The translations under genes were made by a program, and so were the position numbers. Under the pieces are notes generated by a model. It was not told the DNA's origin. It saw nothing but the letters and a program-made list of their open reading frames with translations, and ran no database searches. Positions 1 to 7,030 of a stretch of DNA of 23,015 nt are shown here, piece after piece. Position 1 is the stretch's first letter; each line of letters begins with the position of its first letter. The DNA lies in contig NZ_DDJO01000018.1 in the NCBI RefSeq assembly GCF_002339505.1, positions 21,496 through 44,510 on the forward strand, given 5' to 3'. The stretch is from Corynebacterium sp. UBA2622. GTDB lineage: Bacteria; Actinomycetota; Actinomycetes; Mycobacteriales; Mycobacteriaceae.

Positions 1-90
1 GGCGCGCTGGGTGTAGGCGCGCTGGGTGTAGGCGCGCTGGGTGTAGGCGCGCTGGGTGTAGGCGCGCTGGGTGTAGGCGCGCTGGGTGTA
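1..90. repeat. Tandem array of six perfect 15-bp units
   Basis: The unit GGCGCGCTGGGTGTA is repeated six times without a mismatch, from the first base of the window to base 90, so the array may extend further left. It begins 9 bp beyond the stop codon of the minus-strand M48 peptidase gene. The period is a multiple of three. No minus frame contains a stop; read in register with the M48 frame it gives a YTQRA pentapeptide repeat after the stop, and one plus frame gives GALGV repeats. Each unit holds the self-complementary core GCGCGC, so neighbouring units can pair as 6-bp stems with 9-nt loops. It could be a 3' hairpin array or VNTR, or the edge of a repetitive gene outside the window; the sequence does not decide. 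Confidence 0.95.
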
Positions 91-99
91 GCGGAAGGG

Positions 100-1026
100 T
101 TAGAGCATCTTCCCGTGCACGTCCCACCCGTGCTCCTGCGCCTGCCGCAGCGCGGCCATGCGCCGGAAACCGACGGCGTGGTCCGCCATGAAGTTCACCG
201 CCTTGAGCCAGAACCCGTCGGAGTGTTCCTCCACCGCCTCGTAATACGCATCGGTATCGATCTCCGGGTACATGTTCTTTCCCGCGTAGAGGATCATCAT
301 CGAGGGTGCCCCCTCCATGGCGTAGTAGCACGCCGCGCGGTCCGCGGTGTACTCCTGCGCCCGTGACAGCGACGGGCTCAGGCGGGTGAGCGTGAGAACT
401 GGGTTGACGATCAGCCTCCAGAAGCTCACGTGCCCGCACTTGATGTGGCCGAGCTCGTGGGCGAGCACGAACCGCAGGCCCGAGAAGTCGTCGTGGCGGT
501 ACGCCATGTCCACCAGGTCGCTGTAGACCACCACGTAGGCCGCCTGGGTGCGGCATTTCGCCGAGTACGCGTTGAGCGTCCCGTTCCCGTTGAGGAGGTA
601 CAGCGGGGGAATCTGCCGCATCCGCCTGGGAACACCCTTCCCCGGCGCGCCGAAGCCCATGTCCCGGGCGAGCCGCTCGTACTCGTCCCACAACCGCGGC
701 AGCTGGCGAGGGGTGACCTCCACCCCGTTCGCGATCTTGCTCCAGTACTGCCACCTGCCCAGCACCGCCCACGCGATCACCGGGGCGAGCAGCCCCAGAA
801 GGGCCGCCGCCGCCCAGTCGGGCAACGGGGTGTCGGTGAGGGTGAGGTAGAGGATCACCGCGACCATCGCGGCGGTGAGGACGAGCCCCAGCACCAGCAT
901 CGGGATCTCCGCACGGTGCCGCAGCTTGGCGACGCCCGGCCCGCTCCCCTGTACGTCCTCGACGGCCACGGACAACTCGGGCCCGGTGGTGGATTGCGGG
1001 GATGCAGCGGGAAGACGGGAGGCCAT
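100..1026 (-). CDS. M48-family membrane metallopeptidase (HtpX/Ste24-like)
   Basis: A zinc metalloprotease anchored in the membrane, with its catalytic domain presumably in the cytoplasm. From the ATG at 1026 it has 308 residues. Two hydrophobic segments lie at about 42-62 and 71-90. The HExxH zinc motif is H190-E191-L-G-H194, and a downstream EYTAD supplies the third ligand E225 with D229, as in M48 enzymes. Family members degrade misfolded membrane proteins, but no substrate can be read here. The open frame extends to a TTG at 1092. That TTG lies inside a good -35 box (1087-1092) paired with a -10 at 1064-1069, so translation probably starts downstream, at ATG 1026 or GTG 1050. The gene stands alone between the fMet tRNA terminator and the 15-bp array. 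Confidence 0.85.
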   Translation of the reverse strand: MASRLPAASPQSTTGPELSVAVEDVQGSGPGVAKLRHRAEIPMLVLGLVLTAAMVAVILYLTLTDTPLPDWAAAALLGLLAPVIAWAVLGRWQYWSKIANGVEVTPRQLPRLWDEYERLARDMGFGAPGKGVPRRMRQIPPLYLLNGNGTLNAYSAKCRTQAAYVVVYSDLVDMAYRHDDFSGLRFVLAHELGHIKCGHVSFWRLIVNPVLTLTRLSPSLSRAQEYTADRAACYYAMEGAPSMMILYAGKNMYPEIDTDAYYEAVEEHSDGFWLKAVNFMADHAVGFRRMAALRQAQEHGWDVHGKML

Positions 1027-1063
1027 GGGCGCTTTCTGGTCGGCTGGCACAGGTGACCCACCC

Positions 1064-1092
1064 AGGCTATCCGCCGCTCCCCGCACCGACAA
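1064..1092 (-). promoter_or_regulatory. Putative promoter of the M48 peptidase gene
   Basis: On the minus strand TTGTCG (1087-1092) is followed after exactly 17 bp by TAGCCT (1064-1069). Transcription would start near 1057, just upstream of the GTG at 1050 and the ATG at 1026. This placement argues against the TTG at 1092 as translation start. Confidence 0.5.
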
Positions 1093-1130
1093 TGTGGCAC
1101 CGGCAGAGCGCGCCGTGACCTGTCCACAGG

Positions 1131-1164
1131 AAAAGGCCCCCAGCTTAAAGCTGGAGGCCTTTCC
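1131..1164 (-). terminator. Terminator after the initiator tRNA
   Basis: A near-perfect inverted repeat with arms 1131-1144 and 1150-1162 surrounds a 5-nt loop. On the minus strand it follows the tRNA by 7 bp, and its descending arm runs into a short T tract (CCTTTTCC). A T-rich stretch flanks the plus side too, so it could act in both directions. Confidence 0.8.
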
Positions 1165-1170
1165 TTTTAG

Positions 1171-1244
1171 TAGCGGGGGCAGGATTCGAACCTACGACCT
1201 CTGGGTTATGAGCCCAGCGAGCTACCGAACTGCTCCACCCCGCG
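1171..1244 (-). tRNA. tRNA-fMet (initiator, anticodon CAU)
   Basis: A 74-nt cloverleaf folds fully: 7-bp acceptor arm, D arm with GG in the loop, 5-bp anticodon stem, 5-nt variable loop and a T arm with loop TTCGAAT. The anticodon loop CTCATAA contains CAT. Initiator hallmarks are the unpaired first acceptor position (C1 against U72) and three successive G:C pairs at the base of the anticodon stem (GGG...CCC). The discriminator is A. The CCA end is not encoded. It is flanked by its own promoter and terminator, so it looks monocistronic. Confidence 0.97.
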
Positions 1245-1294
1245 ACGGGTGATATTCACTTTCACCTGCTGCCATCAACTGGCAACGAAGAAGA

Positions 1295-1323
1295 ACTATA
1301 TAGACTTCCCTCCCCAACACCAA
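1295..1323 (-). promoter_or_regulatory. Promoter of the initiator tRNA
   Basis: On the minus strand TTGGTG (1318-1323) is separated by 17 bp from TATAGT (1295-1300), which lies in the AT-rich run CTATATAGT. The implied start is roughly 45 nt upstream of the mature tRNA 5' end, leaving a processed leader. The hexamers are close to the housekeeping sigma consensus. Confidence 0.7.
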
Positions 1324-1355
1324 ATCGGCTGGTGAGGGGTGTCGCCAAGCGAATA

Positions 1356-1393
1356 AAGCGGGGCCCGGCAGGTCTCCCCGCCCGGCCCCGCTT
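1356..1393 (-). terminator. Terminator after the UPF0182 gene
   Basis: A long GC-rich hairpin starts 10 bp beyond the stop codon of the minus-strand UPF0182 gene. Its arms pair AAGCGGGGCC with GGCCCCGCTT, plus inner G:C pairs, and TTTATT follows on the minus strand. It lies just upstream of the tRNA promoter and insulates the two units. Confidence 0.8.
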
Positions 1394-1403
1394 CCACCCT
1401 GCC

Positions 1404-4340
1404 CTACTTGGCGTTCTTGTAGCTTTCCACGGCCTTGTCCAGGCCGTCGAGGGCGCGGCCGTACTCCTCGAAGGAGCCGTTGCGCGCGCTCTGGACCTGC
1501 TTCAGGGCGTCGTCGATCTGCTTGAGCGCGTCGTCGCGGCTGCCCGAGGCGGGGGCGTTGCCACCCTGCTGGGCAGGCGCGGGCGCGTTGTTTCCGCCGT
1601 CGTTCGCGATGTCGATGTCCTGGGCGGCGTCGGAGTTGATCCCCACCTGGCTCAGAGCCTGCGAGATCGTCGGGGCGTAACCGACCTGTCCGCGGTAGAA
1701 GACCAGCACCCGCAGCAGCTTCGGGAAGGCCGAAGCTTGGTCCTTGCGCTGCGAGTAGATCGGCTCGACGTAGAGGATCTCTCCCCCGCCCACCGGCAGG
1801 GTGAGCAGGTTGCCGTTCTTCAGGTCGTTCGTGCCCTGCCACAGGGTGCGGTCGCGGGCGACCTGGTCGGAGGACATCAGCGCGTCCTGCGCCTGCTTCG
1901 GGCCCTGCGTCTGCGTGTTCGTGGGCAGCACGCGGACGGTGATCTTGCCGTAGTTGTCCGGGTCGGACGACACCGACATGTGCGCCGAGAGGAACTCGCG
2001 GCTCAGGCCGCGGAACGGCGTGATCAGCTGGAAGGAGGGCTTTTGCGTCTCCGGGTCCGCGGCGACCACGTAGTACGGAGGCTGGTTCAGTTCCTGGCGG
2101 CCCTCGGGAGCCGTCGGATCGTTCGGCACCGACCAGAAGGCGTCGTTGTTGAAGAACACGCCCGGATCGTTGACGTGGTAGCGGGCAAGCAGCTCGCGCT
2201 GGACCTTGAACAGGTCCTCGGGGTAGCGCAGGTGCTCCCGGAGGTCCGGGGAGATGTCGCTGCCGGGGTGGACGGTGTCGGGGAAGGCTCCCATCCAGGC
2301 CTTGAGCACCGGGTCGGACTCATCGAAGGCGTAGAGGTCCACGCTGCCGTCGTAGGCGTCCACGGTGGCCTTGACCGAGTTGCGGATGTAGCCCAGGTTC
2401 TTGTTCACCAGGCGCTGGGTGGTGCCGTCGGGGTTGAGGGCGTCCTGCGTGGTGTCTGTGAGCGAGGTGCGCGTGGCGTAGGGCATCTCGGCGAGCGTTG
2501 TGTAGCCGTCCACGATCCACTTCACGCGGCCGTCCACGACGGCCGGGTAAGTCTTCGAATCGGTGGTCAGCCAGGGAGCGACCTTCTGCACGCGCTCGCG
2601 CGGGTCCCGGTCGTAGAGGATCTTCGAGTCGGAACCGACCCGGTTGGACAGGATCATGTTCAGCTCGTGGAACTTTACGGCGTAGGCGGCCCGGTTGACC
2701 CAGTTGCCCACGTTCACACCGGCGCGCCCGGAGTAGGTGTAGGAGGAGGTGTCGGTGTCGTACTCCACCGGGCCCTGGCCGTTGTCTCCGACAATGGCGT
2801 AATCCAGGCCGTCCTTGGCTCCGGCGATCACCGGCCCGTAGTAGATGCGGGGCTCGTCGACGCGGATGCCCAGCTGCTCCGCTTCACTGCTGGCCTCCGC
2901 CTGGGCGTTGGCCTGAAGGTCGGAGACGGAGAAGATGGGCAGACCGCCACGGGTGGAGCCGGCGTCCTGCGCCGCCTCGTCGACGGTGTTCGCCTGCGCC
3001 GCGACGAAGCCGTTGCCGTGGGTGTAGACGGTGTGGCGGTTGATCCAGTCACGCTGGTTTTCCTGCAGGGAGTTCGGGTTCAGCTCGCGGGCCGCGACGA
3101 CGAAGTCCCGCATCTCGCCGTTTACCTCGTAGCGGTCCATGGCAAGGGTGTCCGGGAAGCCGTAGAAGTTGCGCAGCTGCTGGTTCTGGGTGAACGTCGG
3201 CGAGATGATGTCCGGGTCGAGCAGGCGGATGTTCGCGATGGTCGCGGCATCCTTGGCCACGTCGTTGTTGGAGACGTTGCCGCCCCAGTTGTCGTCGTAG
3301 GTGACCTTGTCGTCGGTCAGCCCGTAGGCCTGGCGGGTGGCCTCGATGTTGCGGCCGATGTACTCGTTTTCCTTGGCCTGGCGGTTCGGCCTGACGGAGA
3401 ACTGCTCGAGCAGCGCCGGCCACACGCCGCCGATGACGACGGCCGAGAAGAGCATGAGCACGGTGGCCAGGACCGGGACGCGGAAGTCCTTGTAGACGAT
3501 GGACGCGAAGAACGCCGCGGCGACGATCACCGCGATGACGGTGAGGATGATCTTCGCCGGCAGCGACGCGTTGATCGTCGTGTAGGACGCACCAGTAAAG
3601 ATGTCGTTCTGCTGGAACAGGAGGCTGTAGCGCTCCAGCCAGTAACCGACCGCCTTGAGCAGCATCCACAGGCCCGCGGTGAGAGCGAGCTGGACGCGCG
3701 CGGGACGGGAGATGAAGCCCTTCACGCCGGCGACGTTGCTGCCGATGCGGATGCCGCCGAGCATGTAGTGCGCCACCAGGCCGACGATGAACGCAACGAT
3801 GAGGAGCATGGACAGCAGATCCACGACAACGTTGAGGGCGGGCAGGGTGAATGCGTAGAACCCGAGGTCGCGGTGGAACTGCGGGTCGGTGGTGCCGAAG
3901 TCGGAGCGGTTGAGCCACAGCATGAACGTGCGCCACATCCGCTGGCCGATCAATCCGCTGAAGAGCGCCACCGCCACCGGAATCCAGATGAGCAGCGTGC
4001 GCACCCCGGCGTTGATCGATGCCCGGTACGGGTTCGGACCGGAAGCGAAGGGGTCATCCGCGCCGAGGTCGCGGGGCCGCCCGCGCCACGCGAAATGCGC
4101 CGCGAGATAGCTGATTGCTCCGCCGATGACCGCGAAGACGAGGAAGAGCACCACGCGGGAGATGATGACCTTGCTGAACACGCTCCGGAAGTCGAGCTCC
4201 CCGAACCACAGCCAGTCTGTGTAGAAGCTGATGATCAGCGGAACGAGGAAGATGAGGGCGCCGACTATGAAAATGGTCGTGGCCAGGCCTTTACTCGGCT
4301 GGCTTGGGCGCGGGCGAGGCTGGGTTAGGCGGGTAGCCAA
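1404..4340 (-). CDS. UPF0182 (COG1615) family large membrane protein
   Basis: A 978-residue protein of unknown function that matches the actinobacterial UPF0182 family in length and layout; M. tuberculosis Rv3193c is the counterpart as I recall it. The first roughly 310 residues hold about seven hydrophobic helices, beginning at residues 18-40. A long, mostly polar domain follows, with no enzymatic motif I recognise. The tail is Ala/Gly/Pro-rich and then helical and charged (about 905-978). Translation starts at TTG, supported by AAGGAG (4346-4351) five bases upstream. The gene is divergent from the PPA1309-type gene across an AT-rich 88-bp spacer and ends in a strong hairpin. The overlapping 998-residue antisense frame is a high-G+C artefact. 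Confidence 0.93.
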   Translation of the reverse strand: MATRLTQPRPRPSQPSKGLATTIFIVGALIFLVPLIISFYTDWLWFGELDFRSVFSKVIISRVVLFLVFAVIGGAISYLAAHFAWRGRPRDLGADDPFASGPNPYRASINAGVRTLLIWIPVAVALFSGLIGQRMWRTFMLWLNRSDFGTTDPQFHRDLGFYAFTLPALNVVVDLLSMLLIVAFIVGLVAHYMLGGIRIGSNVAGVKGFISRPARVQLALTAGLWMLLKAVGYWLERYSLLFQQNDIFTGASYTTINASLPAKIILTVIAVIVAAAFFASIVYKDFRVPVLATVLMLFSAVVIGGVWPALLEQFSVRPNRQAKENEYIGRNIEATRQAYGLTDDKVTYDDNWGGNVSNNDVAKDAATIANIRLLDPDIISPTFTQNQQLRNFYGFPDTLAMDRYEVNGEMRDFVVAARELNPNSLQENQRDWINRHTVYTHGNGFVAAQANTVDEAAQDAGSTRGGLPIFSVSDLQANAQAEASSEAEQLGIRVDEPRIYYGPVIAGAKDGLDYAIVGDNGQGPVEYDTDTSSYTYSGRAGVNVGNWVNRAAYAVKFHELNMILSNRVGSDSKILYDRDPRERVQKVAPWLTTDSKTYPAVVDGRVKWIVDGYTTLAEMPYATRTSLTDTTQDALNPDGTTQRLVNKNLGYIRNSVKATVDAYDGSVDLYAFDESDPVLKAWMGAFPDTVHPGSDISPDLREHLRYPEDLFKVQRELLARYHVNDPGVFFNNDAFWSVPNDPTAPEGRQELNQPPYYVVAADPETQKPSFQLITPFRGLSREFLSAHMSVSSDPDNYGKITVRVLPTNTQTQGPKQAQDALMSSDQVARDRTLWQGTNDLKNGNLLTLPVGGGEILYVEPIYSQRKDQASAFPKLLRVLVFYRGQVGYAPTISQALSQVGINSDAAQDIDIANDGGNNAPAPAQQGGNAPASGSRDDALKQIDDALKQVQSARNGSFEEYGRALDGLDKAVESYKNAK

Positions 4341-4428
4341 TCCTGCTCCTTAGAAAGAGTTTCAAATAACGCGTACTAGAGTCTTAGCTTAAAGTGACCA
4401 ACGCCCGAGCGGCCAGAAGGGTTCCCCC
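4341..4428. promoter_or_regulatory. Divergent promoter region, UPF0182 / PPA1309-type genes
   Basis: This 88-bp spacer is markedly AT-richer than its surroundings at 4350-4395. On the plus strand, candidate -10 boxes are TAGAGT (4377-4382) and TAGCTT (4385-4390), without a convincing -35. The minus side holds the AAGGAG ribosome site of the UPF0182 gene at 4346-4351. The exact promoter elements are not certain. Confidence 0.4.
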
Positions 4429-4965
4429 ATGCTTTCCCAGCCAGCACTCAATAAAGCCATGATGGAAGCCGTGGAATTCGTCCACGCCGAGGGGTGGGAT
4501 GCCGGCCCCACCCTCTTCGCCCTCGTGCCCACGGATCTGCTGGTGGACCAGTTCGACCGTCTCGACACGGAGGGCGCGGACTCGCCGCTGACCCTCGTGG
4601 TCCAGGACAACCTCCCCGAGACGATCCTCCCGGGCTCAGAGGAGCTCGCGGAGTACGTCGCGCGCCTCGCCTGGCCCCGCGAGGTCGAGGGGGTCGTGCT
4701 CGCGCAGGAGATTGTCTTCCGCGACGCCTCCGCGCCCGACACCGCGGAGCCCCGCGCCGCGCGCCTGTTCTCCGGGGTGCTGCGGGGCGAGGATCTGGAG
4801 CTCACCCTCCTGCAGCTGCGCCCCACCGAGGAGGAGCTGGAGGCGAAGGGGCCCTTCGCGCAGGACGACATCGAGCTGCGCGGCGGCCCCGGTGTCGCAC
4901 CCCACGTCATCGCGGCGCTGCGCTTCGGCCTCGAGCAGGACCCCGACGAATTTGAATTAAGCTAA
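4429..4965 (+). CDS. PPA1309 family protein (function unknown)
   Basis: A 178-residue soluble, acidic protein without signal peptide or membrane segment. It resembles the small actinobacterial family that databases call PPA1309, after a Cutibacterium acnes locus. Landmarks are an N-terminal helix, a stretch including VPTDLLVDQF (about 34-43), and a C-terminal block ending in VAPHVIAALRFGL. No catalytic motif is evident and no function is known to me. The ATG at 4429 is preceded by AGAAGGG at a workable distance. The lipoprotein gene follows after 35 bp with no visible terminator, so the two are probably co-transcribed. Confidence 0.8.
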   Translation: MLSQPALNKAMMEAVEFVHAEGWDAGPTLFALVPTDLLVDQFDRLDTEGADSPLTLVVQDNLPETILPGSEELAEYVARLAWPREVEGVVLAQEIVFRDASAPDTAEPRAARLFSGVLRGEDLELTLLQLRPTEEELEAKGPFAQDDIELRGGPGVAPHVIAALRFGLEQDPDEFELS

Positions 4966-5000
4966 CCCCCGACACCTCCCCCACCCCAAGGAGACCCCGA

Positions 5001-5684
5001 GTGCACCGCATTCACCCCGCCCGTCTGACGGCCATCGCCGCCGCGTGTTCCGCGCTCGTCCTCACCGGTTGCGCGAGGAACGAACCCGCCCAGCCCAAAC
5101 CCGGCGCCGGGCAAACCACCGCCGGGGAGTCCACCACCACGGAGACATCCACCGAGGTTTCAACCAGCCCGGAAACCTCCTCCACGGCGGCCAGCGGGAC
5201 GTCGACAAGCTCGCGCGGGGAGCGCTCGCAGAACAAGCAGCTTGTCGACGACGTGTCCAAGCGCTTCTCCACACTCGCCCCCGCGTCCCTGTTCGCGCAG
5301 CTGGAGACGTGCAGCCAGACGGACATGGCCGGTTCCTACGACTGCTCCGGCCCCGAGATCGGGCAGTTCCAGCTCTTCGACTCGGACGCCAAGGCCGCCT
5401 CGACGACCCAGCTGCTCACGGAGCTGCGCAGCTCGCGCATCGTGGAGGACAACGGGACGCGCGTGGTGGGCTGGTCCACCCTGGGCACCTCGGCCATCAT
5501 CACCGTCGTGGACAACGAGAAGGGCCAGGTGCTGCAGCAGCTCATCTCCTCCGACCAGGAGGACCCGCGCGAGCGGATCCACAAGCTGGGCCTGTCCCAG
5601 AGCGCGGAGCCGACCTCGGGGGAGGCGACGGCGACGGGCTCGACCACGCCACGCGCAACGGCGGCGGAGAAGCCGGCCTCCTAG
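5001..5684 (+). CDS. Putative lipoprotein with Ser/Thr-rich linker
   Basis: A 227-residue exported protein. A basic N-terminus, a hydrophobic stretch (9-21) and the lipobox LTGC predict lipid attachment at C24 after signal peptidase II cleavage. Residues 38-75 are a Ser/Thr-rich low-complexity spacer, which probably lifts the globular part (about 76-200) off the membrane. The C-terminus is again Thr/Ala-rich. Two Cys residues in the globular part, at the start of the domain (ETCSQTD) and 12 residues later (YDCSG), could form a disulphide. The start is GTG with AAGGAG (4988-4993) seven bases upstream. I do not recognise the domain. The TAG stop overlaps the stop of the convergent protease gene by 4 bp. 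Confidence 0.75.
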   Translation: MHRIHPARLTAIAAACSALVLTGCARNEPAQPKPGAGQTTAGESTTTETSTEVSTSPETSSTAASGTSTSSRGERSQNKQLVDDVSKRFSTLAPASLFAQLETCSQTDMAGSYDCSGPEIGQFQLFDSDAKAASTTQLLTELRSSRIVEDNGTRVVGWSTLGTSAIITVVDNEKGQVLQQLISSDQEDPRERIHKLGLSQSAEPTSGEATATGSTTPRATAAEKPAS

Positions 5685-6901
5685 CCGTTGGCGGGGCAGG
5701 CTGCGACATCGCGGCCCGCGCTGTAGTCCTGCATGGCCTTGACGGCGTCGTCAAGCGTGCTCACGCTGGCGACCTTCATGTCCCCCGCCTTCGCCTTGAC
5801 CACCTCATCACAGTTGCCGGAGGGCGCGAGGAAGAGCTGGGCGCCCGCCTGGCGCGAGGCCTCCATCTTGTGCGCGATGCCTCCGATGGGCCCGACCTTG
5901 CCGTCCTCGTCGATCGTGCCGGTGCCGGCGACGAACTTCCCGCCGTTGAGCTCGCCCGGGGAAAGCTTGTCGATCACCGCCAGCGAGAACATCATGCCGG
6001 CGCTCGGCCCGCCGATGTCGTTGAGGTTGTAGGAGACGTTCACCCCGTCCGCGGGCTCGGAGCTCATGAGGATGCCGAGCTGCGGGACCTTCGCGTCCTC
6101 TTTGCTCTGCCCCAGCTTCACCGCGAGGTCCTGGTCCGCGCCGTCACGGCGGACGGAGAGCTTCAGCTCGTCGCCCGGCGCGTGGGAGCGGACCGTGTCC
6201 TGCACCTCACCCGGCTGGCTCACATCGCGCCCGTCGACGGAAGTGATCACGTCCCCGGCGTGCAGTACCCCGTCGGCGGCGGCCCCGCTGACGGTGTCGT
6301 GCACGACGACGCTCGTGGGCCTGCCCAGGTACTTCATCGCCGCAACGGTGGCGGAGGCCTCGGAGGCGACGAAGGATTCCTTGTTCTGCTCCTGCATCTG
6401 CTCCTCGGTGGCGTCCGGGGGAATGACCTGCTCGAGGGGAACGATCGTGTCGTGGGAAACGGCCCAGCGGCCCAGGGCCTGCGTCAGGGTCATGTTGGTG
6501 CGCACCGACACCGTGGTCATGTTGAGGTTGCCCGCTGTCGGGTCCAGGGGCGCGCCCTCGACGTCGACAACGGGAGTGCCGTCCACGTCGCCGAGCGTGT
6601 TGAACGTCGGCCCCGGGCCCTCGGCGGCGTAGGGAACCGTCAGGGCAATATCCGTGAAGGGGATGTGGGAGACCGACAGTGCGAGCGCTAGCGCGGCGAC
6701 GGGCAGGGCACCCAGCGCGAGGGTGGCGCGGCGGCGGGAGCGGTGCTGGCGGTGAGGGGCTGCCGGGTCAGTGGCCTCCGGGTGCCCGGCGGGATCCTCC
6801 CCCTGCGGGCCCTGCCCCTGTGGCAGCGGGGCTTTCGCCGGGCGGTCCGCGCTACCGGGGTTCTGGGGGCATCTCGAACTTCCGGGGGTTCCAGGTTTCA
6901 C
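5681..6901 (-). CDS. PDZ/Lon-like serine protease, YlbL family
   Basis: A 406-residue membrane-anchored protease related to Rv3194c and Bacillus YlbL. The order is a Pro/Gly-rich cytoplasmic N-terminus (1-57), one membrane helix (about 59-79), a conserved lumenal stretch with EGPGPTFNTLG, a PDZ domain (about 192-255) and a Lon-type proteolytic domain. The Ser-Lys dyad is visible: S300 in GGPSAG and K345 in GGIAHK, 45 residues apart as expected for Lon folds. No ATPase domain is present, so it is ATP-independent. The N-terminus is some 55 residues longer than the mycobacterial homologue as I recall it. The GTG at 6901 is supported by TAAGAT 8 nt upstream, suggesting leaderless translation. It is convergent with the lipoprotein and divergent from the zinicin gene. 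Confidence 0.9.
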   Translation of the reverse strand: MKPGTPGSSRCPQNPGSADRPAKAPLPQGQGPQGEDPAGHPEATDPAAPHRQHRSRRRATLALGALPVAALALALSVSHIPFTDIALTVPYAAEGPGPTFNTLGDVDGTPVVDVEGAPLDPTAGNLNMTTVSVRTNMTLTQALGRWAVSHDTIVPLEQVIPPDATEEQMQEQNKESFVASEASATVAAMKYLGRPTSVVVHDTVSGAAADGVLHAGDVITSVDGRDVSQPGEVQDTVRSHAPGDELKLSVRRDGADQDLAVKLGQSKEDAKVPQLGILMSSEPADGVNVSYNLNDIGGPSAGMMFSLAVIDKLSPGELNGGKFVAGTGTIDEDGKVGPIGGIAHKMEASRQAGAQLFLAPSGNCDEVVKAKAGDMKVASVSTLDDAVKAMQDYSAGRDVAACPANG

Positions 6902-6909
6902 GGGGTGTC

Positions 6910-6939
6910 ATCTTAACCCAGGGCCGCGGGCGGACTGAA
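6910..6939 (-). promoter_or_regulatory. Putative leaderless promoter of the YlbL-type gene
   Basis: On the minus strand TTCAGT (6934-6939) and TAAGAT (6910-6915) are 18 bp apart. The -10 ends 8 nt before the GTG start at 6901, so transcription would begin at or next to the start codon. No Shine-Dalgarno sequence precedes the GTG. Confidence 0.5.
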
Positions 6940-7017
6940 CCGAACGGGCGGGAGGTGTTCGCTCTCAGCGTCGCCCTTCGCGGCGGTGAATCCTCGCGTC
7001 GGCCGGAGGGCCGTATG

Positions 7018-7023
7018 TACGCT
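7018..7023 (+). promoter_or_regulatory. Putative -10 box of the zinicin-like gene
   Basis: TACGCT fits TANNNT and ends 7 nt before the ATG at 7031, which has no ribosome site. This is the spacing expected for a leaderless transcript. No clear -35 box is visible. Confidence 0.4.
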
Positions 7024-7030
7024 TGGGCGC

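Noticed and set aside
1..90. CRISPR-like array
   Set aside because: The units are contiguous 15-mers with no spacers, so this is a simple tandem repeat.
1332..4328. 998-residue plus-strand open frame opposite the UPF0182 gene
   Set aside because: It mirrors the minus gene codon by codon, is Val/Arg/Gly-rich with no recognisable motif and has no ribosome site. Long antisense frames are expected in high-G+C DNA.
6861..6882. Second SOS-like site near TCGAACTTCC
   Set aside because: The right arm is displaced and imperfect; it is inside the protease gene and does not match the 16-bp palindrome geometry.
6852..6911. 19-codon ATG open frame overlapping the start of the Lon-like protease gene
   Set aside because: Its ATG lies within the proposed -10 box TAAGAT, so it could not be on the transcript that starts there; no ribosome site and no sign of conservation to judge.
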